DNA from: VXOZ01 sp965220045
GTDB taxonomy: Bacteria > Chloroflexota > UBA11872 > VXOZ01
Direction: 5' to 3'
DNA: 64,000 bases
NCBI GenBank assembly: GCA_965220045.1
Contig: OZ244803.1
Span: 310,001 to 374,000 of the forward strand
The stretch's first letter is position 1, and each line of letters starts with the position of its first letter. The notes below the pieces were generated by a model. It was not told where the DNA came from, searched no databases, and saw only the letters and a program-made list of their open reading frames with translations. This document shows, piece by piece, positions 17,694-26,584 of the stretch. A program made the position numbers and the translations under genes.

Positions 17694-20171
17694 TCAAAAC
17701 CGCCGTAGGCGGAGAGAATTCACGACCACCGAGACGGATGAGAAAGCCATGGCGGCTGCCGCCAGCATGGGGTTGAGGACGATGCCGAAGAACGGATAGA
17801 GTACGCCTGCCGCCACCGGGATGAGCACCACGTTGTAGCCAAATGCCCAGCCGAGGTTCTGCCAGATCGTGCGGCGCGTGGCGTGGGAGAGCGTGAAGGC
17901 GGTCTCCAGAGCGCCGAGGTTCTCGCCCATGAGCGTAACGTCGGCGGCTTCCAGCGCCACGTCGGCGCCGGCCCCCAGCGCAATACCCACGTCGGCGCGG
18001 GCCAGTGCCGGCGCGTCGTTGATGCCGTCACCGACCATGGCGACGACCTCTCCCGCAGCCTGCCGCTGCTGAATTGCCGCCGCCTTCTGCCCGGGCATGA
18101 CCTCCGCCGCAACGTGCTCGATGCCGACCTGTCCGGCAATCGACCGTGCCGTTGGTGCGGCATCGCCCGTAAGCATCTCTACCTTGAGCCCGCGCGCCCG
18201 GAGCGCCGTTACCGCTTGCGCCGCGCTCGGCTTCAGGGTGTCGGCCACCGCGATTACACCACGCAGGACCCCATCCACGGCCACGTAGAGAACGGTCTTG
18301 CCGTATGCGGTGAGCACCTGCGCGCGGGACGCCAAATCGCCCTGCGCGTCAATCTCAACGCCGCTCTCTGCCATATACGCCGGGTTGCCCACTCGGACCA
18401 GCGTTCCCGCCACCTCCGCACGAATGCCGCGACCGGGTGCGGCAATGAAGTCACCGGCCTGCCGGATCTCAAGACGCTCTTCCTGCGCCGCCCGCACTAC
18501 CGCCTGGCTGAGCGGGTGCTCGCTGGCCTGCTCAGCCGCCGCCGCCAAGCCCAGCACCTCAGCGACCGGGAGGCCGTGTGCCAGCACGTCGGTCACTTGC
18601 GGCTGGCCCTGGGTCAGCGTGCCTGTCTTGTCGAAGACGATGGTCGTGACGTTATGCAGGCGCTCCAGCGCTTCCGCATCGCGCACGAGCACGCCCTTAG
18701 CCGCGCCGGCGCCCATGGCAACCATGATTGCCGTTGGTGTCGCCAGTCCCAGCGCACAGGGACACGCAATGATGAGTACCGCGACAAAGGCCAACAACGC
18801 GGGCGTAAATGCCGGCTCCGGCCCTACGAGATACCACACGAGGAAGGTCAAGAGCGCCACCGCGATCACGGCAGGCACAAAGTGAGCGGCGATGCGGTCC
18901 GTCAGCCGCTGCAGGGGCGCTTTGGAGCCCTGGGCCTCCTCAATCAAGCGCACGATATGCGCGAGGGCGGTGTCCTTGCCCACCCGAGTGGCGCGGAACT
19001 TGAAAGCGCCGGTGGTGTTCAACGCGCCGCCCACCACCTCGGCGCCGGGACTCTTTTCCACCGGCATGCTTTCGCCCGTGAGCATGGATTCATCCACCGC
19101 GCTCTGCCCTTCGATGACGACGCCGTCCACCGGCACCCGATCGCCGGGTCGTACCTGCATCAAATCGCCCACGGCTACCTGAGCCAGCGGTATCTCCGCG
19201 GTTGTGCCGTCACGGATGACGAGGGCGGTCTGCGGTTGAACATCCATCAACGCGCGAATGGCGGCCGCGGTCTGGCGCTTGGCGCGCCCCTCGAGATAGC
19301 GTCCCAAGAGAATCAGAGCGATGATGACCGCCGCCGTATCGAAGTACAGCGGCGTTGCGCCCTCCAGGGCCTGGTTGCCAAAGAAGCCCGGCGCCAGCAC
19401 AGCCGCCACGCTGTAGAAATAAGCCGCGCTCGTGCCCATGGCGATGAGGGCGTTCATATCGAAGGCAAAGTGTCTGAGGGTGGCCCACGCGCCCCGGTAG
19501 AATTGCCAGCCCGCCCAGAATTGCACCGGCGTTGCCAGCGCCCAGAGCAGGTACGGGTTGTCCACGAACGTGCCGCGCAGAAAGGGCAAGAAGGCCCCGC
19601 CCATGCTGCCCAGAAGGATGGCGGACGCAAGCGCGAGGGCGATTCCGAGGCGCAAGCTCAATGCCCGCCGCTCGGCATTGGCGGCTGACTGTGCATTGGT
19701 ATCATGGTCGGTTGCCGTCCCCGCCTCTTCCGCGTCCTCCAGCGCGTAGCCGGCGCCGGCAACTGCTTCCTGGAAGGCGGCGATGTCCGAAACGTCGGGA
19801 AGATAGGCGACGAGCGCCTGTTCCGTAGCCAGGTTGATGTCAGCCCGCAGGACTCCCGGCACGGCACGGAGGGCGGCTTCCACCCGGCTTACGGCGGACG
19901 AGTCCTGCATGCCGCGGACCCGCAACGCGCGCTTGACAGCCGCAGGCGCGTAGCCCGCCTCCGTTACTGCATGGGCGATGGCTGCAGGCGTTGCCTGTGC
20001 GGGTTGGTAGGTCACGTGCGCGCGTTCCGTTGCCAGGTTTACCGCGGCCTCGCGCACACCCGGCACGCGCGCAACGGCCTCTTCAATGCGCCGGACGCAG
20101 GCGGCACAAGTCATGCCCTGCACGGCAAATGAGAGTGAATCCTCTTCCCGTGTACGTTCGGCGGTTGCCAT
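17694..20171 (-). CDS. copA: copper-translocating P-type ATPase
   Basis: 825 residues from ATG at 20171 (an upstream in-frame ATG at 20186 adds five residues). In the longer numbering: first heavy-metal-associated domain with GMTCAAC (Cys27, Cys30), and a second such domain at about 88-152 in which the CxxC is gone (GMQDSSA). Then come eight expected membrane segments, TGES (370-373), the CPC ion-site motif at 475-477, the phosphorylation motif DKTGTLT (Asp519), SEHP, and GDGINDAPALARADVG. CPC plus the domain order mark a Cu(I) exporter (P1B-1). The last codons overlap a small hairpin (17700-17712) followed by four T on the minus strand. The promoter carries a CsoR-like operator, so copper-induced expression is likely. 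No csoR or copZ gene is adjacent. Confidence 0.95.
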   Translation of the reverse strand: MATAERTREEDSLSFAVQGMTCAACVRRIEEAVARVPGVREAAVNLATERAHVTYQPAQATPAAIAHAVTEAGYAPAAVKRALRVRGMQDSSAVSRVEAALRAVPGVLRADINLATEQALVAYLPDVSDIAAFQEAVAGAGYALEDAEEAGTATDHDTNAQSAANAERRALSLRLGIALALASAILLGSMGGAFLPFLRGTFVDNPYLLWALATPVQFWAGWQFYRGAWATLRHFAFDMNALIAMGTSAAYFYSVAAVLAPGFFGNQALEGATPLYFDTAAVIIALILLGRYLEGRAKRQTAAAIRALMDVQPQTALVIRDGTTAEIPLAQVAVGDLMQVRPGDRVPVDGVVIEGQSAVDESMLTGESMPVEKSPGAEVVGGALNTTGAFKFRATRVGKDTALAHIVRLIEEAQGSKAPLQRLTDRIAAHFVPAVIAVALLTFLVWYLVGPEPAFTPALLAFVAVLIIACPCALGLATPTAIMVAMGAGAAKGVLVRDAEALERLHNVTTIVFDKTGTLTQGQPQVTDVLAHGLPVAEVLGLAAAAEQASEHPLSQAVVRAAQEERLEIRQAGDFIAAPGRGIRAEVAGTLVRVGNPAYMAESGVEIDAQGDLASRAQVLTAYGKTVLYVAVDGVLRGVIAVADTLKPSAAQAVTALRARGLKVEMLTGDAAPTARSIAGQVGIEHVAAEVMPGQKAAAIQQRQAAGEVVAMVGDGINDAPALARADVGIALGAGADVALEAADVTLMGENLGALETAFTLSHATRRTIWQNLGWAFGYNVVLIPVAAGVLYPFFGIVLNPMLAAAAMAFSSVSVVVNSLRLRRF
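17696..17712 (-). terminator. weak terminator overlapping the copA stop codon
   Basis: On the minus strand CCGCC-TAC-GGCGG is followed at once by TTTT and the TGA stop. The stem is only 5 bp with a 3-nt loop, so this is a weak call. Confidence 0.3.
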
Positions 20172-20304
20172 ACGGTTGTTTTTCACCTGCGGCAGACACG
20201 CAGTCTGTGCAGCCGCTCAGGATTGCTGCCAAGACTGCTGCGAGCGGCTGCCGCACAGTAATTGGCTGCGGAAACGGCCAGTCTTACTTATTATTCACTT
20301 GTAT

Positions 20305-20336
20305 ATATACTACTGGGGGGTATATGTCTTAGTCAA
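20305..20336 (-). promoter_or_regulatory. copA promoter with a CsoR-like operator
   Basis: On the minus strand, TTGACT (20331-20336) and TAGTAT (20307-20312) form a good -35/-10 pair with an 18-bp spacer. The spacer and -10 are covered by ATATACCCCCC-AGTAGTATAT, an imperfect palindrome whose C-tract flanked by TA resembles CsoR copper-repressor sites (TACCCCC-type half site). The distance to the copA start is about 135 nt. The operator assignment is inference by motif. Confidence 0.5.
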
Positions 20337-20451
20337 GAGGTATAGGGGTGTATTGGCACGTAGAGTCCCTGCCAATCGGCGGGATTGTGCAGAGTTCCAA
20401 TGTACCTAAGACAGGGTGTAGAGCATAGGGGCGAACAGCTTGCTCTGCCGT

Positions 20452-20480
20452 TCACCCTTCGACAAGCTCAGGGCGAACGG
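20452..20480. repeat. REP-like palindrome, TTCGACAAGCTCAG family
   Basis: CACCCTTCGACAAGCTCAGGGCGAACGG is the right-hand part of the REP family seen at 8076 and 9368. Its last bases (AGCTCAGGGCGAACGG) are the first unit of the tandem repeat that follows. Confidence 0.7.
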
Positions 20481-20780
20481 AGGAAATGCGCATTGGGGCG
20501 AGTTGAGGGAGAAGGCTAAGAGCGAACGGCGGAAGGGGCCCTGGGCAAACGGCGGGATGGGCCTAAGGCGAACGGGCGCAAAGAGCCTGGACGAGCTGAG
20601 GAAAGAAGCTCAGGTCTAACGGAAGAAATGGGCTCTGGGGCTATTGGAGGCAGGAGTCTCAGGGAACAAGGACCTGCGGTGCCTAGCGGGAACGGAAGAA
20701 ACTCGCTGAGAGCCAAGGGACAACGGAAGCCCAGAGCGAGCGGGCGTTAGGAGCTCAGAGTAAACGGAAGCGAGAACTGG
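20472..20780. repeat. degenerate minisatellite, 13 units of about 24 bp
   Basis: Read on the + strand, units start at 20472, 20497, 20521, 20545, 20568, 20591, 20614, 20639, 20663, 20687, 20711, 20735 and 20759, with lengths of 22-25 bp. The approximate consensus is AGCGAACGGAGGAAAGGGCTCAG: most units have (A/G)ACGG or a close variant near base 5 and end in CTCAG, CTGAG, CCTGG, CTAAG or CCAG. Individual units are much diverged. No reading frame or ribosome-binding site. The rest of 20187-20882 holds the copA promoter. Confidence 0.7.
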
Positions 20781-20882
20781 AGACTGACGCTGGTCGTAAA
20801 GGCTTTTGATCAGGAGAGGGAACGCAGGGCGCTCCCTCTCGTACTGCCAGCCGTTTCCAGCGGACAAGACGATTTCGCACCC

Positions 20883-21905
20883 TCAGGCCGGGAGAATCGG
20901 CAAGTTTACCGTAACGCCGGTCTGCACCGCAATCTTGCCCGCCTCCAGGATTTCCTGGCCGTCCCGGTTGAACGCCGGGTCGCAGGGCGTCTCGATAGGC
21001 GTGCCGTTCAGCAGGGCGTGCACGAAGTACGCCGGGCCGTTCTGCATGTGCGGCTCTGCCAGCGGCGGCACGTCGATGATGTCGCCTTCGGGGTTCTCCT
21101 GGGTGCAGTGTTTGAGTTGTTCTCGGCCCACCATGGTCACGCTGCCTGCCGTGCCGTTGATGACCGGCCCGTGGATCGGCTCGGGACCGAAGCGCGTCCA
21201 GGTGGCCTGGCTGACGCAGAGCGCGTCATCGTAGCGCAGGAGCAGCACGGCATTGTCCTCGGACCTGACCGGCTTAACGAGCGTATCTGCCATGCCGCAC
21301 ACCTGGCGGGGCTGCTTGCCGAGAATCCACGTGAAGACGTTTGCCGCGTAGCAGCAGTAGTCCAACAGCACGCCGCCGCCGTCTTGCGGGCGGTACCACC
21401 ACGTGTCATGGTCGCCGGTGGGCCCCATGTGCCCGCCCCGGAAGGCGATCTGAAAGACCTGCCCCAGCGCGCCGGACTGGGCGATTTCGCGCGCCCGCCG
21501 CAAGGCCGGACCCCAGGCCGTGGGAAAATTGATCATCAGCGTGACGTCATGCTGCTCGCACGCCGCTATCATGCGGTCGGCATCGGCAAGGCTCGCGGCA
21601 AACGGTTTCTCCAGCATGATGTTGATGCCGCGCTGTGCCAGGGCCTCCACGTACTTGACGTGGTCGGCATTCGTGGAACAGATGATCGCCGCGTCCGGCT
21701 GGCGTTCGTCCAGCAGCTTCTCATAGTCGGCAAAGACCATATCGTCGCCGAATTCGTTGCGTTCTTTGGTGCGGGCGCGATGTACCGGGTTGGGGTCGGC
21801 AAACCCCACGAACTCAGCGCCTTCCAATTCCCGCGTCTGATCGATCAAACTGTGGATGTGGGGATGTGCCGATTCAAGCGCAACAACCTTGATTTTCTCC
21901 GCCAT
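20883..21905 (-). CDS. Gfo/Idh/MocA family oxidoreductase
   Basis: 340 residues from ATG at 21905, which has AAGGAGGCACTC before it; the in-frame extension to 21968 lacks such a site. The N-terminal Rossmann part (MAEKIKVVALESAHPHIHSL) lacks the usual GxGxxG and instead has an ESAHPH segment, a variant seen in some members. Downstream, ICSTNADHVKYVEALAQ and MLEKPFAAS (the conserved E-K-P) are clear, and the C-terminal substrate domain is complete. These are NAD(P)-dependent sugar or cyclitol dehydrogenases. Nothing shows the substrate. It faces the heme A synthase gene divergently. Confidence 0.88.
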   Translation of the reverse strand: MAEKIKVVALESAHPHIHSLIDQTRELEGAEFVGFADPNPVHRARTKERNEFGDDMVFADYEKLLDERQPDAAIICSTNADHVKYVEALAQRGINIMLEKPFAASLADADRMIAACEQHDVTLMINFPTAWGPALRRAREIAQSGALGQVFQIAFRGGHMGPTGDHDTWWYRPQDGGGVLLDYCCYAANVFTWILGKQPRQVCGMADTLVKPVRSEDNAVLLLRYDDALCVSQATWTRFGPEPIHGPVINGTAGSVTMVGREQLKHCTQENPEGDIIDVPPLAEPHMQNGPAYFVHALLNGTPIETPCDPAFNRDGQEILEAGKIAVQTGVTVNLPILPA

Positions 21906-22154
21906 GAGTGCCTCCTTGCAGATATCCGAGAGCCGTAATTCGCTCTTTCTCCGTGCCGGCTTGTCCACTCTCCATGGACTCAGTTATTGTAAGAGCGGCC
22001 GGCTCAGAAAGAAGCCAGTTTCAGGCAACCGTTACGCTCATGATGATGACACGGTTACCACCGCCTGGCAACTCAATCTTGCTGCTTTCACGTGCGGGCA
22101 CAGCATCATTGGTGATACACTTTAAGCGGTTCAGTTCACAAGAGGAGGATATGC

Positions 22155-23090
22155 GTGACTAACCCAACGAACCACTCCGGTACGCGAGTAAAGTGGGTAT
22201 TGTGGAGTGTCGTCTCACTGGCCCTCATTCACATTCTATGGGGTGCGGTAGTGCGGGCGACGGGCTCGGGACTGGGATGTCCCGATTGGCCGCTCTGTTC
22301 GGGACAGGTGATTCCGCCCTTTGAGACAGCGGCGGTGATCGAGTTTGTGCATCGCTTCTTGGCGTTGCTTTTGACCGCTAGCGTGGGTTGGGCGTTGTAC
22401 AAGGCGTGGCAGGGCAACGACCGCCTGCGCCAAGTCCGTCCCATCGTGCTTATCGTCGGGCTGCTGCTTTTGGTACAGATCGTACTTGGCGCGGTGACGG
22501 TACTCACGGAGTTGCCGGCGCTGCTCGTGGGATCCCATCTTACGATTTCGATGATCTTTATTTCCATGGCAGTAATGGGCGCGGTGCAGGTGCAGAGCGG
22601 CTCGCTCAGCCTGCATTCCTTCCCTAAGTGGCGGGGCATTGCGGCGCTCGCAGCCGGACTCCTGGTTGTGGTATCCGGGGCGTTCGTCGTCGGCATGTCG
22701 GCGGGAATTGCCTGTCACGGCATATTCAGTTGTGACGGCGGCGGCGGCACGTCGCGCCTGCTAGAAGAGGTGCACATGGGCCACAGGTATGCTGCTTATG
22801 CCTTCACGATTGCGCTCACCCTGTTGGCAGGCTGGCGCATTCGCGTGGACCAGGGCACGGCGAGATTCTTGGGAATCCTCGTGATCGCGCTCTTGGCGCT
22901 GCAGATCACGCTTGGATTTGCGCAGGTGCTCCTCGGCTTGCCCGCCGTGTTGCGCGTCACGCACGTCTTCACCGCTTCCTCGATTGTGGCTGCGGCCACG
23001 GCGCTCTACTTCTGGCCCCTGGAACGCCGCGCGGAACAGCCGATAGCGGCGCCCGCTCGGGCGAAAGCCCCCGCACCGGAACCGGCTTGA
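22155..23090 (+). CDS. ctaA: heme A synthase (COX15/CtaA family)
   Basis: 311 residues starting at GTG after GAGGAGG (an ATG four bases earlier stops after three codons). About eight membrane helices. The first external loop has the CtaA signature GSGLGCPDWPLCSGQ (Cys42, Cys48), then EFVHRF with Glu63 and His66, and later a CHGIFSC pair and EVHMGHRYAAY, consistent with the heme ligands and loop disulfide of B. subtilis CtaA. It converts heme O to heme A for cytochrome c oxidase and so implies aerobic respiration. The C-terminus is an Ala/Pro tail. Followed by a strong terminator. Confidence 0.93.
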   Translation: MTNPTNHSGTRVKWVLWSVVSLALIHILWGAVVRATGSGLGCPDWPLCSGQVIPPFETAAVIEFVHRFLALLLTASVGWALYKAWQGNDRLRQVRPIVLIVGLLLLVQIVLGAVTVLTELPALLVGSHLTISMIFISMAVMGAVQVQSGSLSLHSFPKWRGIAALAAGLLVVVSGAFVVGMSAGIACHGIFSCDGGGGTSRLLEEVHMGHRYAAYAFTIALTLLAGWRIRVDQGTARFLGILVIALLALQITLGFAQVLLGLPAVLRVTHVFTASSIVAAATALYFWPLERRAEQPIAAPARAKAPAPEPA

Positions 23091-23209
23091 GTGAGGACTG
23101 GCATTCGTCTCATTGACTGAAGGCAGTCTCACAGCAATTTCAACTGCTGACTGGAGTTAAGATCGGGTGGTTTACTGACGGACTAGACATCACTCAGAAA
23201 GCTACTTCA

Positions 23210-23268
23210 AGAGTAGCTAGTCTATGCGCCGGTTTCCAATAGAGGCGCATAGACCGGTACTCTTTTTT
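23210..23268 (+). terminator. rho-independent terminator after ctaA
   Basis: AGAGTAGCTAGTCTATGCGCC (21 bases, 23210-23230) pairs with GGCGCATAGACCGGTACTCT (23244-23263) with a few mismatches, and is followed by TTTTTTT. It is long and lies directly before the convergent helicase stop codon, so it may serve both directions. Confidence 0.8.
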
Positions 23269-23276
23269 TGCCTGTG

Positions 23277-25808
23277 CTACTGGGCTACTTTACGCCAGCC
23301 CTGCCGGGACAAGGCATCGTCGCTCAAGTATCTTTCCTTCCATCGTCGCGTAAAGACACGCCGACTGCCTGAACGTGTGTTTTCCCAGATTTCGCCGTCA
23401 TCTCCGGGTGGGTTGTTTTCCTTTGGCTTGCGCTGTGACTCGGAAGGTGCAATAGGTTTGTCACTTGAGTAACTTTCCTTCCCGCGAGTTTTAGAGACAC
23501 GCCGACTGCGTGTATCAATGTGTTCCCAGATCGCACTGTTGTCCTCGGGTGGGTTGGCTACATTTGGCTTGGGCTGTGATTTTGTGCGTGCAACGGGCTC
23601 GTCATATTTTTGTTTGTAGCCAAATACCCGAGCCACTCCAGTCTTGACACTCTGTAGCGGCCCATGGACCCACGTAGGTAATTTTGGCAAGTATAGTGTC
23701 TTCAGTGGCGTGAGAATGTGATGGTAGTCTGAGAAATGTCGGCAGACTTCCGTTAGCTTGTTATTTCGGTCGCCCCGGGCCGCTCTTGCTAACTCGGCAG
23801 CCACAGCTTGAGTCGGCCCCAATTCCATCTCCTCCAAGAAACGGGAGGACTTTGGTCGTTCGTCTTGCCTCTTTTCTGGATTCTTCTTACTCTCCTTCAA
23901 CAGTGCAGGAGTGCCAATGAACAACTCGCTGCTCGCCCGTGTTGCCGCGACATAGAACAATCGCCGCTCGTTTTCAAGCCATTCCGATGGCTTCGGCGTG
24001 CGTTTTGGATCATCCTTGTGATAAGTTGGATTGTCATTTCTGCCTATCGCAGGCAAGTGCCTCTCCTTACAATCGGGAATAAAGACGTACTTGAACTCTA
24101 GTCCTTTGACTCTGTGGATAGTCGACATTTTGATGCACTCGTGATCGGGTCGGCCTAAGGTTGTATCGGTATTGTCTACATGACTAATGAACTTTAGCCA
24201 ATCCAATCCCACCCATTTTGCATAGGATATAAATTTCTCAATTGTCTCTATTCGTGAATGCGTCTCTGCATCCTGGCCGTAATAGTCTGCGTAATATTGC
24301 TGAAATCCCACTTCATTGTCTATCCACTCGAGCAAATAACCAGCCAGTGCCAGCTTTCCGTCTCTATGCTGTCGACGGTGAATGTCATCCAAAATCGACA
24401 AAAGGTCTTCAAGATTCTCTTTGGCGGTACCACGAGAGAACTGCGACTTGTCCTGAATCGTCTCCCAAAGCAAGTCACCAAGACTCAATTCTCTCTGTTG
24501 TCCAGAATCCAGCATTCGTTCTACATCTCTTCGCGAGAGAAACCGCCTAGGCTTGTTGGCGACATTGACGAACTGCTGAATAGTGGCTGAACTGGGGATC
24601 TCATTCATGCTTGCACCGAGGCGTACGTAATTAAGCAGTGCTTGGCATTCACCAGCCTGCAAGAATGGGGCGCGTCCAATCAACTTGAAGGGAATCCGCT
24701 TGATCAAGAGTTCCATGGAGAATGAATCTAGCTGAGAATAGGTACGGCCCAATACCCGGACTTCAGAAGGAGCGACCCCCTTGCCTTTAACCAAGGAAAG
24801 GATCTCTTCCGCCAACAGTCGATTGGCACTATCTCCCTGCCCTTCCCGATCAGCAATAACAGTCACCCTGCTGTCATTAGCCGGATCATTGGTTACCAAG
24901 TCCTTTCCATAGCGGGTGGCGTTATGGAGGATTACATTGAAGCTTGACTGCGCGATGCTATATCCAAAGCGGAAAGAGTGGGTCAACTTATATGTACAGT
25001 GCTGCTTGTTTGTAAAGGCATTCTCAAATCCGCCAAGTATGTAATCGCTGCGCGCTCCCCGCCACTCATAGATGGTCTGGTCGTCATCGCCAACCACCAT
25101 TGTGTCGGCTCCATCTTTGGCCAAGAGCTCAATTAGCTTCTGTTGACCAAAGTTAACGTCTTGGTATTCGTCCACGATAATGTATCGGAGCCTATTTGGT
25201 GTCGACTTCCGCAACAGATTGTCACCCTTAAGCGCGTTAAGTGCTAAGGGAACAAAATCATCGTACGTAATGGCGTTATCTCTCAGCCGTATCTCTTCGA
25301 ACTCCTTGTATATTGCTATGTATTTGTCACCATCCTCACCGTCGTAACCTGCTTGAGACGGAGGGGTCAAGGCTCCTTTCCACAGACCAATCGCAAGCTT
25401 AGCCTCAGCGACATCAACTTCGTCCTCATCCAGTCTCTTTATTCGGCACACCTGGGAGATGGCTCTTCTCAGAGCCACATGGGCAAGTTCCTCGGAGTCA
25501 CCAAACCAAGTTCGGTGTCCTTTAGGATTGATAGCTCCGTATGAATAGCCATGAAAAGTCTGGACTGGGGGTTGCTGCCCTTCAGTCACTCCGATCTCGG
25601 TGAGTTTTTCAATAAACTGTTCACGTGCATAACGATTGAACATCAACACCTGGATTTGGCGAGGGGCTACTTGGCGCTCTTGAAGCAAATGCTTTATGCG
25701 GTGCGCCATGGTCGTAGTCTTTCCTGAACCTGCCACAGCAAGCACCTTACCGTGGAAACCGTCGGGATGCTCAATTACCTGTAGTTGCTCGTTGGTCAAC
25801 TCCATCAT
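23277..25808 (-). CDS. UvrD/Rep-family superfamily 1A DNA helicase with repeated C-terminal tail
   Basis: 843 residues. All helicase motifs are present: LTNEQLQVIEHP (Q motif), AVAGSGKTTTMAHRI (Walker A, about 25-39), YIIVDEYQDVN, VVGDDDQTIYEWRGA, LTHSFRFGYS, MSTIHRVKGLEFKYVF and ERRLFYVAATRA. It unwinds DNA 3' to 5' using ATP. The last 110 residues are not part of the UvrD core. They consist of two tandem copies of a 47-residue basic, Pro-rich unit (starting at about 736 and 783) with KPxxxNPPxDxxxIWE and SRRV. Codon use looks A+T-richer than in neighbouring genes, which may mean later acquisition. Start: ATG ATG with GAGGTGG upstream. It is a single gene without nuclease partners. Confidence 0.92.
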   Translation of the reverse strand: MMELTNEQLQVIEHPDGFHGKVLAVAGSGKTTTMAHRIKHLLQERQVAPRQIQVLMFNRYAREQFIEKLTEIGVTEGQQPPVQTFHGYSYGAINPKGHRTWFGDSEELAHVALRRAISQVCRIKRLDEDEVDVAEAKLAIGLWKGALTPPSQAGYDGEDGDKYIAIYKEFEEIRLRDNAITYDDFVPLALNALKGDNLLRKSTPNRLRYIIVDEYQDVNFGQQKLIELLAKDGADTMVVGDDDQTIYEWRGARSDYILGGFENAFTNKQHCTYKLTHSFRFGYSIAQSSFNVILHNATRYGKDLVTNDPANDSRVTVIADREGQGDSANRLLAEEILSLVKGKGVAPSEVRVLGRTYSQLDSFSMELLIKRIPFKLIGRAPFLQAGECQALLNYVRLGASMNEIPSSATIQQFVNVANKPRRFLSRRDVERMLDSGQQRELSLGDLLWETIQDKSQFSRGTAKENLEDLLSILDDIHRRQHRDGKLALAGYLLEWIDNEVGFQQYYADYYGQDAETHSRIETIEKFISYAKWVGLDWLKFISHVDNTDTTLGRPDHECIKMSTIHRVKGLEFKYVFIPDCKERHLPAIGRNDNPTYHKDDPKRTPKPSEWLENERRLFYVAATRASSELFIGTPALLKESKKNPEKRQDERPKSSRFLEEMELGPTQAVAAELARAARGDRNNKLTEVCRHFSDYHHILTPLKTLYLPKLPTWVHGPLQSVKTGVARVFGYKQKYDEPVARTKSQPKPNVANPPEDNSAIWEHIDTRSRRVSKTRGKESYSSDKPIAPSESQRKPKENNPPGDDGEIWENTRSGSRRVFTRRWKERYLSDDALSRQGWRKVAQ

Positions 25809-25882
25809 GTAAACACCACCTCACCAATGAGCGTTTAGTCGTGTTGGCATTCTATATCATTCCGAAGAGCTAAAATGCAGGA

Positions 25883-25904
25883 CGGGTACCTGGCAAGGTA
25901 CCCG
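25883..25904. terminator. hairpin downstream of the DM13 gene
   Basis: CGGGTACC (25883-25890) pairs perfectly with GGTACCCG (25897-25904) around TGGCAA. On the minus strand, CCTGCATTTT follows at a distance, so it may end the DM13 transcript. It also lies in the helicase leader. Confidence 0.35.
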
Positions 25905-25966
25905 CCTACTCTCAAGTCTGTTGGTTTACGATTGAAATACCAATCTAGTGTGGAATTCGATTCAGA

Positions 25967-26584
25967 CTAATTCCCGCCGCTGAGCGTGGCCGTGGAAAAG
26001 ACCACGTGGAAGGGCTTGCAGTAGATCACGATGCTCTGGACGGAGTCGACCGCAATGTTGGCCCCAATCTCGTAGTTCTGGTTGCCCACGTTGCCTTTCA
26101 GACCCCCGAGATCGACGTACCCCGTCTCATCCAGGTCGGACCGGTTCACCGGTTGCGCATGGTTTGCCAGCAGCACGTGCAGTTGCGGGCCGTTGGTTAC
26201 GCGGAAGTCCTCGAACCGCAGGAGGTGCGTACCGTCGGGCAGGCGGTAGAGCGTTACCGAGCCGGAACCCTTGTGGAATTCATCCGCATCCTGAAACTGG
26301 CCTTGCGCTACCACCACAGGCTGGGCGTCGTCAGCCATTTCCGGCATGTCTTCTTCCATCTCTTTGTCCGGCATCTTGGCCGCCGCGTCCATCACTTCCG
26401 TGGACACTTTGGCGAGCTCTTCTTCGGACATGTCCTCCATTTCTTCGGCGGTCGGAATCTCAAACGGTAACTCCTCTTCAACGACGGTATTGATGAAAAG
26501 AGGCGATACCAGCCACCAAGCTACACCTCCGCCAATCACGACGACGATCAAGCCAATGGCAATGAGCAGTGCGCGCCTGTTCAT
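25967..26584 (-). CDS. membrane-anchored DM13-domain protein
   Basis: 205 residues from ATG at 26584, preceded by AAAGGAGTAGAAGTC. Residues 5-27 form an uncleaved signal anchor (LLIAIGLIVVVIGGGVAWWL). An acidic linker rich in Glu, Met and Asp (about 38-85, TAEEMEDMSEEELAKV) follows, then a complete DM13 domain (about 95-205) with FHKGSGSVTLYRLPDGTHLLRFEDF, GPQLHVLL and the conserved YCKPFHVVFSTA. DM13 domains have been proposed as cytochrome-like or electron-transfer modules using the conserved Cys; this is not proven. Located outside the membrane by topology. Transcribed separately from groEL. Confidence 0.87.
   Translation of the reverse strand: MNRRALLIAIGLIVVVIGGGVAWWLVSPLFINTVVEEELPFEIPTAEEMEDMSEEELAKVSTEVMDAAAKMPDKEMEEDMPEMADDAQPVVVAQGQFQDADEFHKGSGSVTLYRLPDGTHLLRFEDFRVTNGPQLHVLLANHAQPVNRSDLDETGYVDLGGLKGNVGNQNYEIGANIAVDSVQSIVIYCKPFHVVFSTATLSGGN

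Noticed and set aside
17442..17708. 88-residue plus-strand open frame before copA
   Set aside because: Runs into the copA 3' end in antisense, no family and poor start.
17883..19688. 601-residue plus-strand open frame opposite copA
   Set aside because: It is antisense to a fully conserved P-type ATPase, with Arg/His-rich composition and no ribosome-binding site; an effect of high G+C.
20472..20780. CRISPR array
   Set aside because: Units of 24 bp follow directly with no unique spacers, the repeats are strongly diverged, and no cas genes are present.
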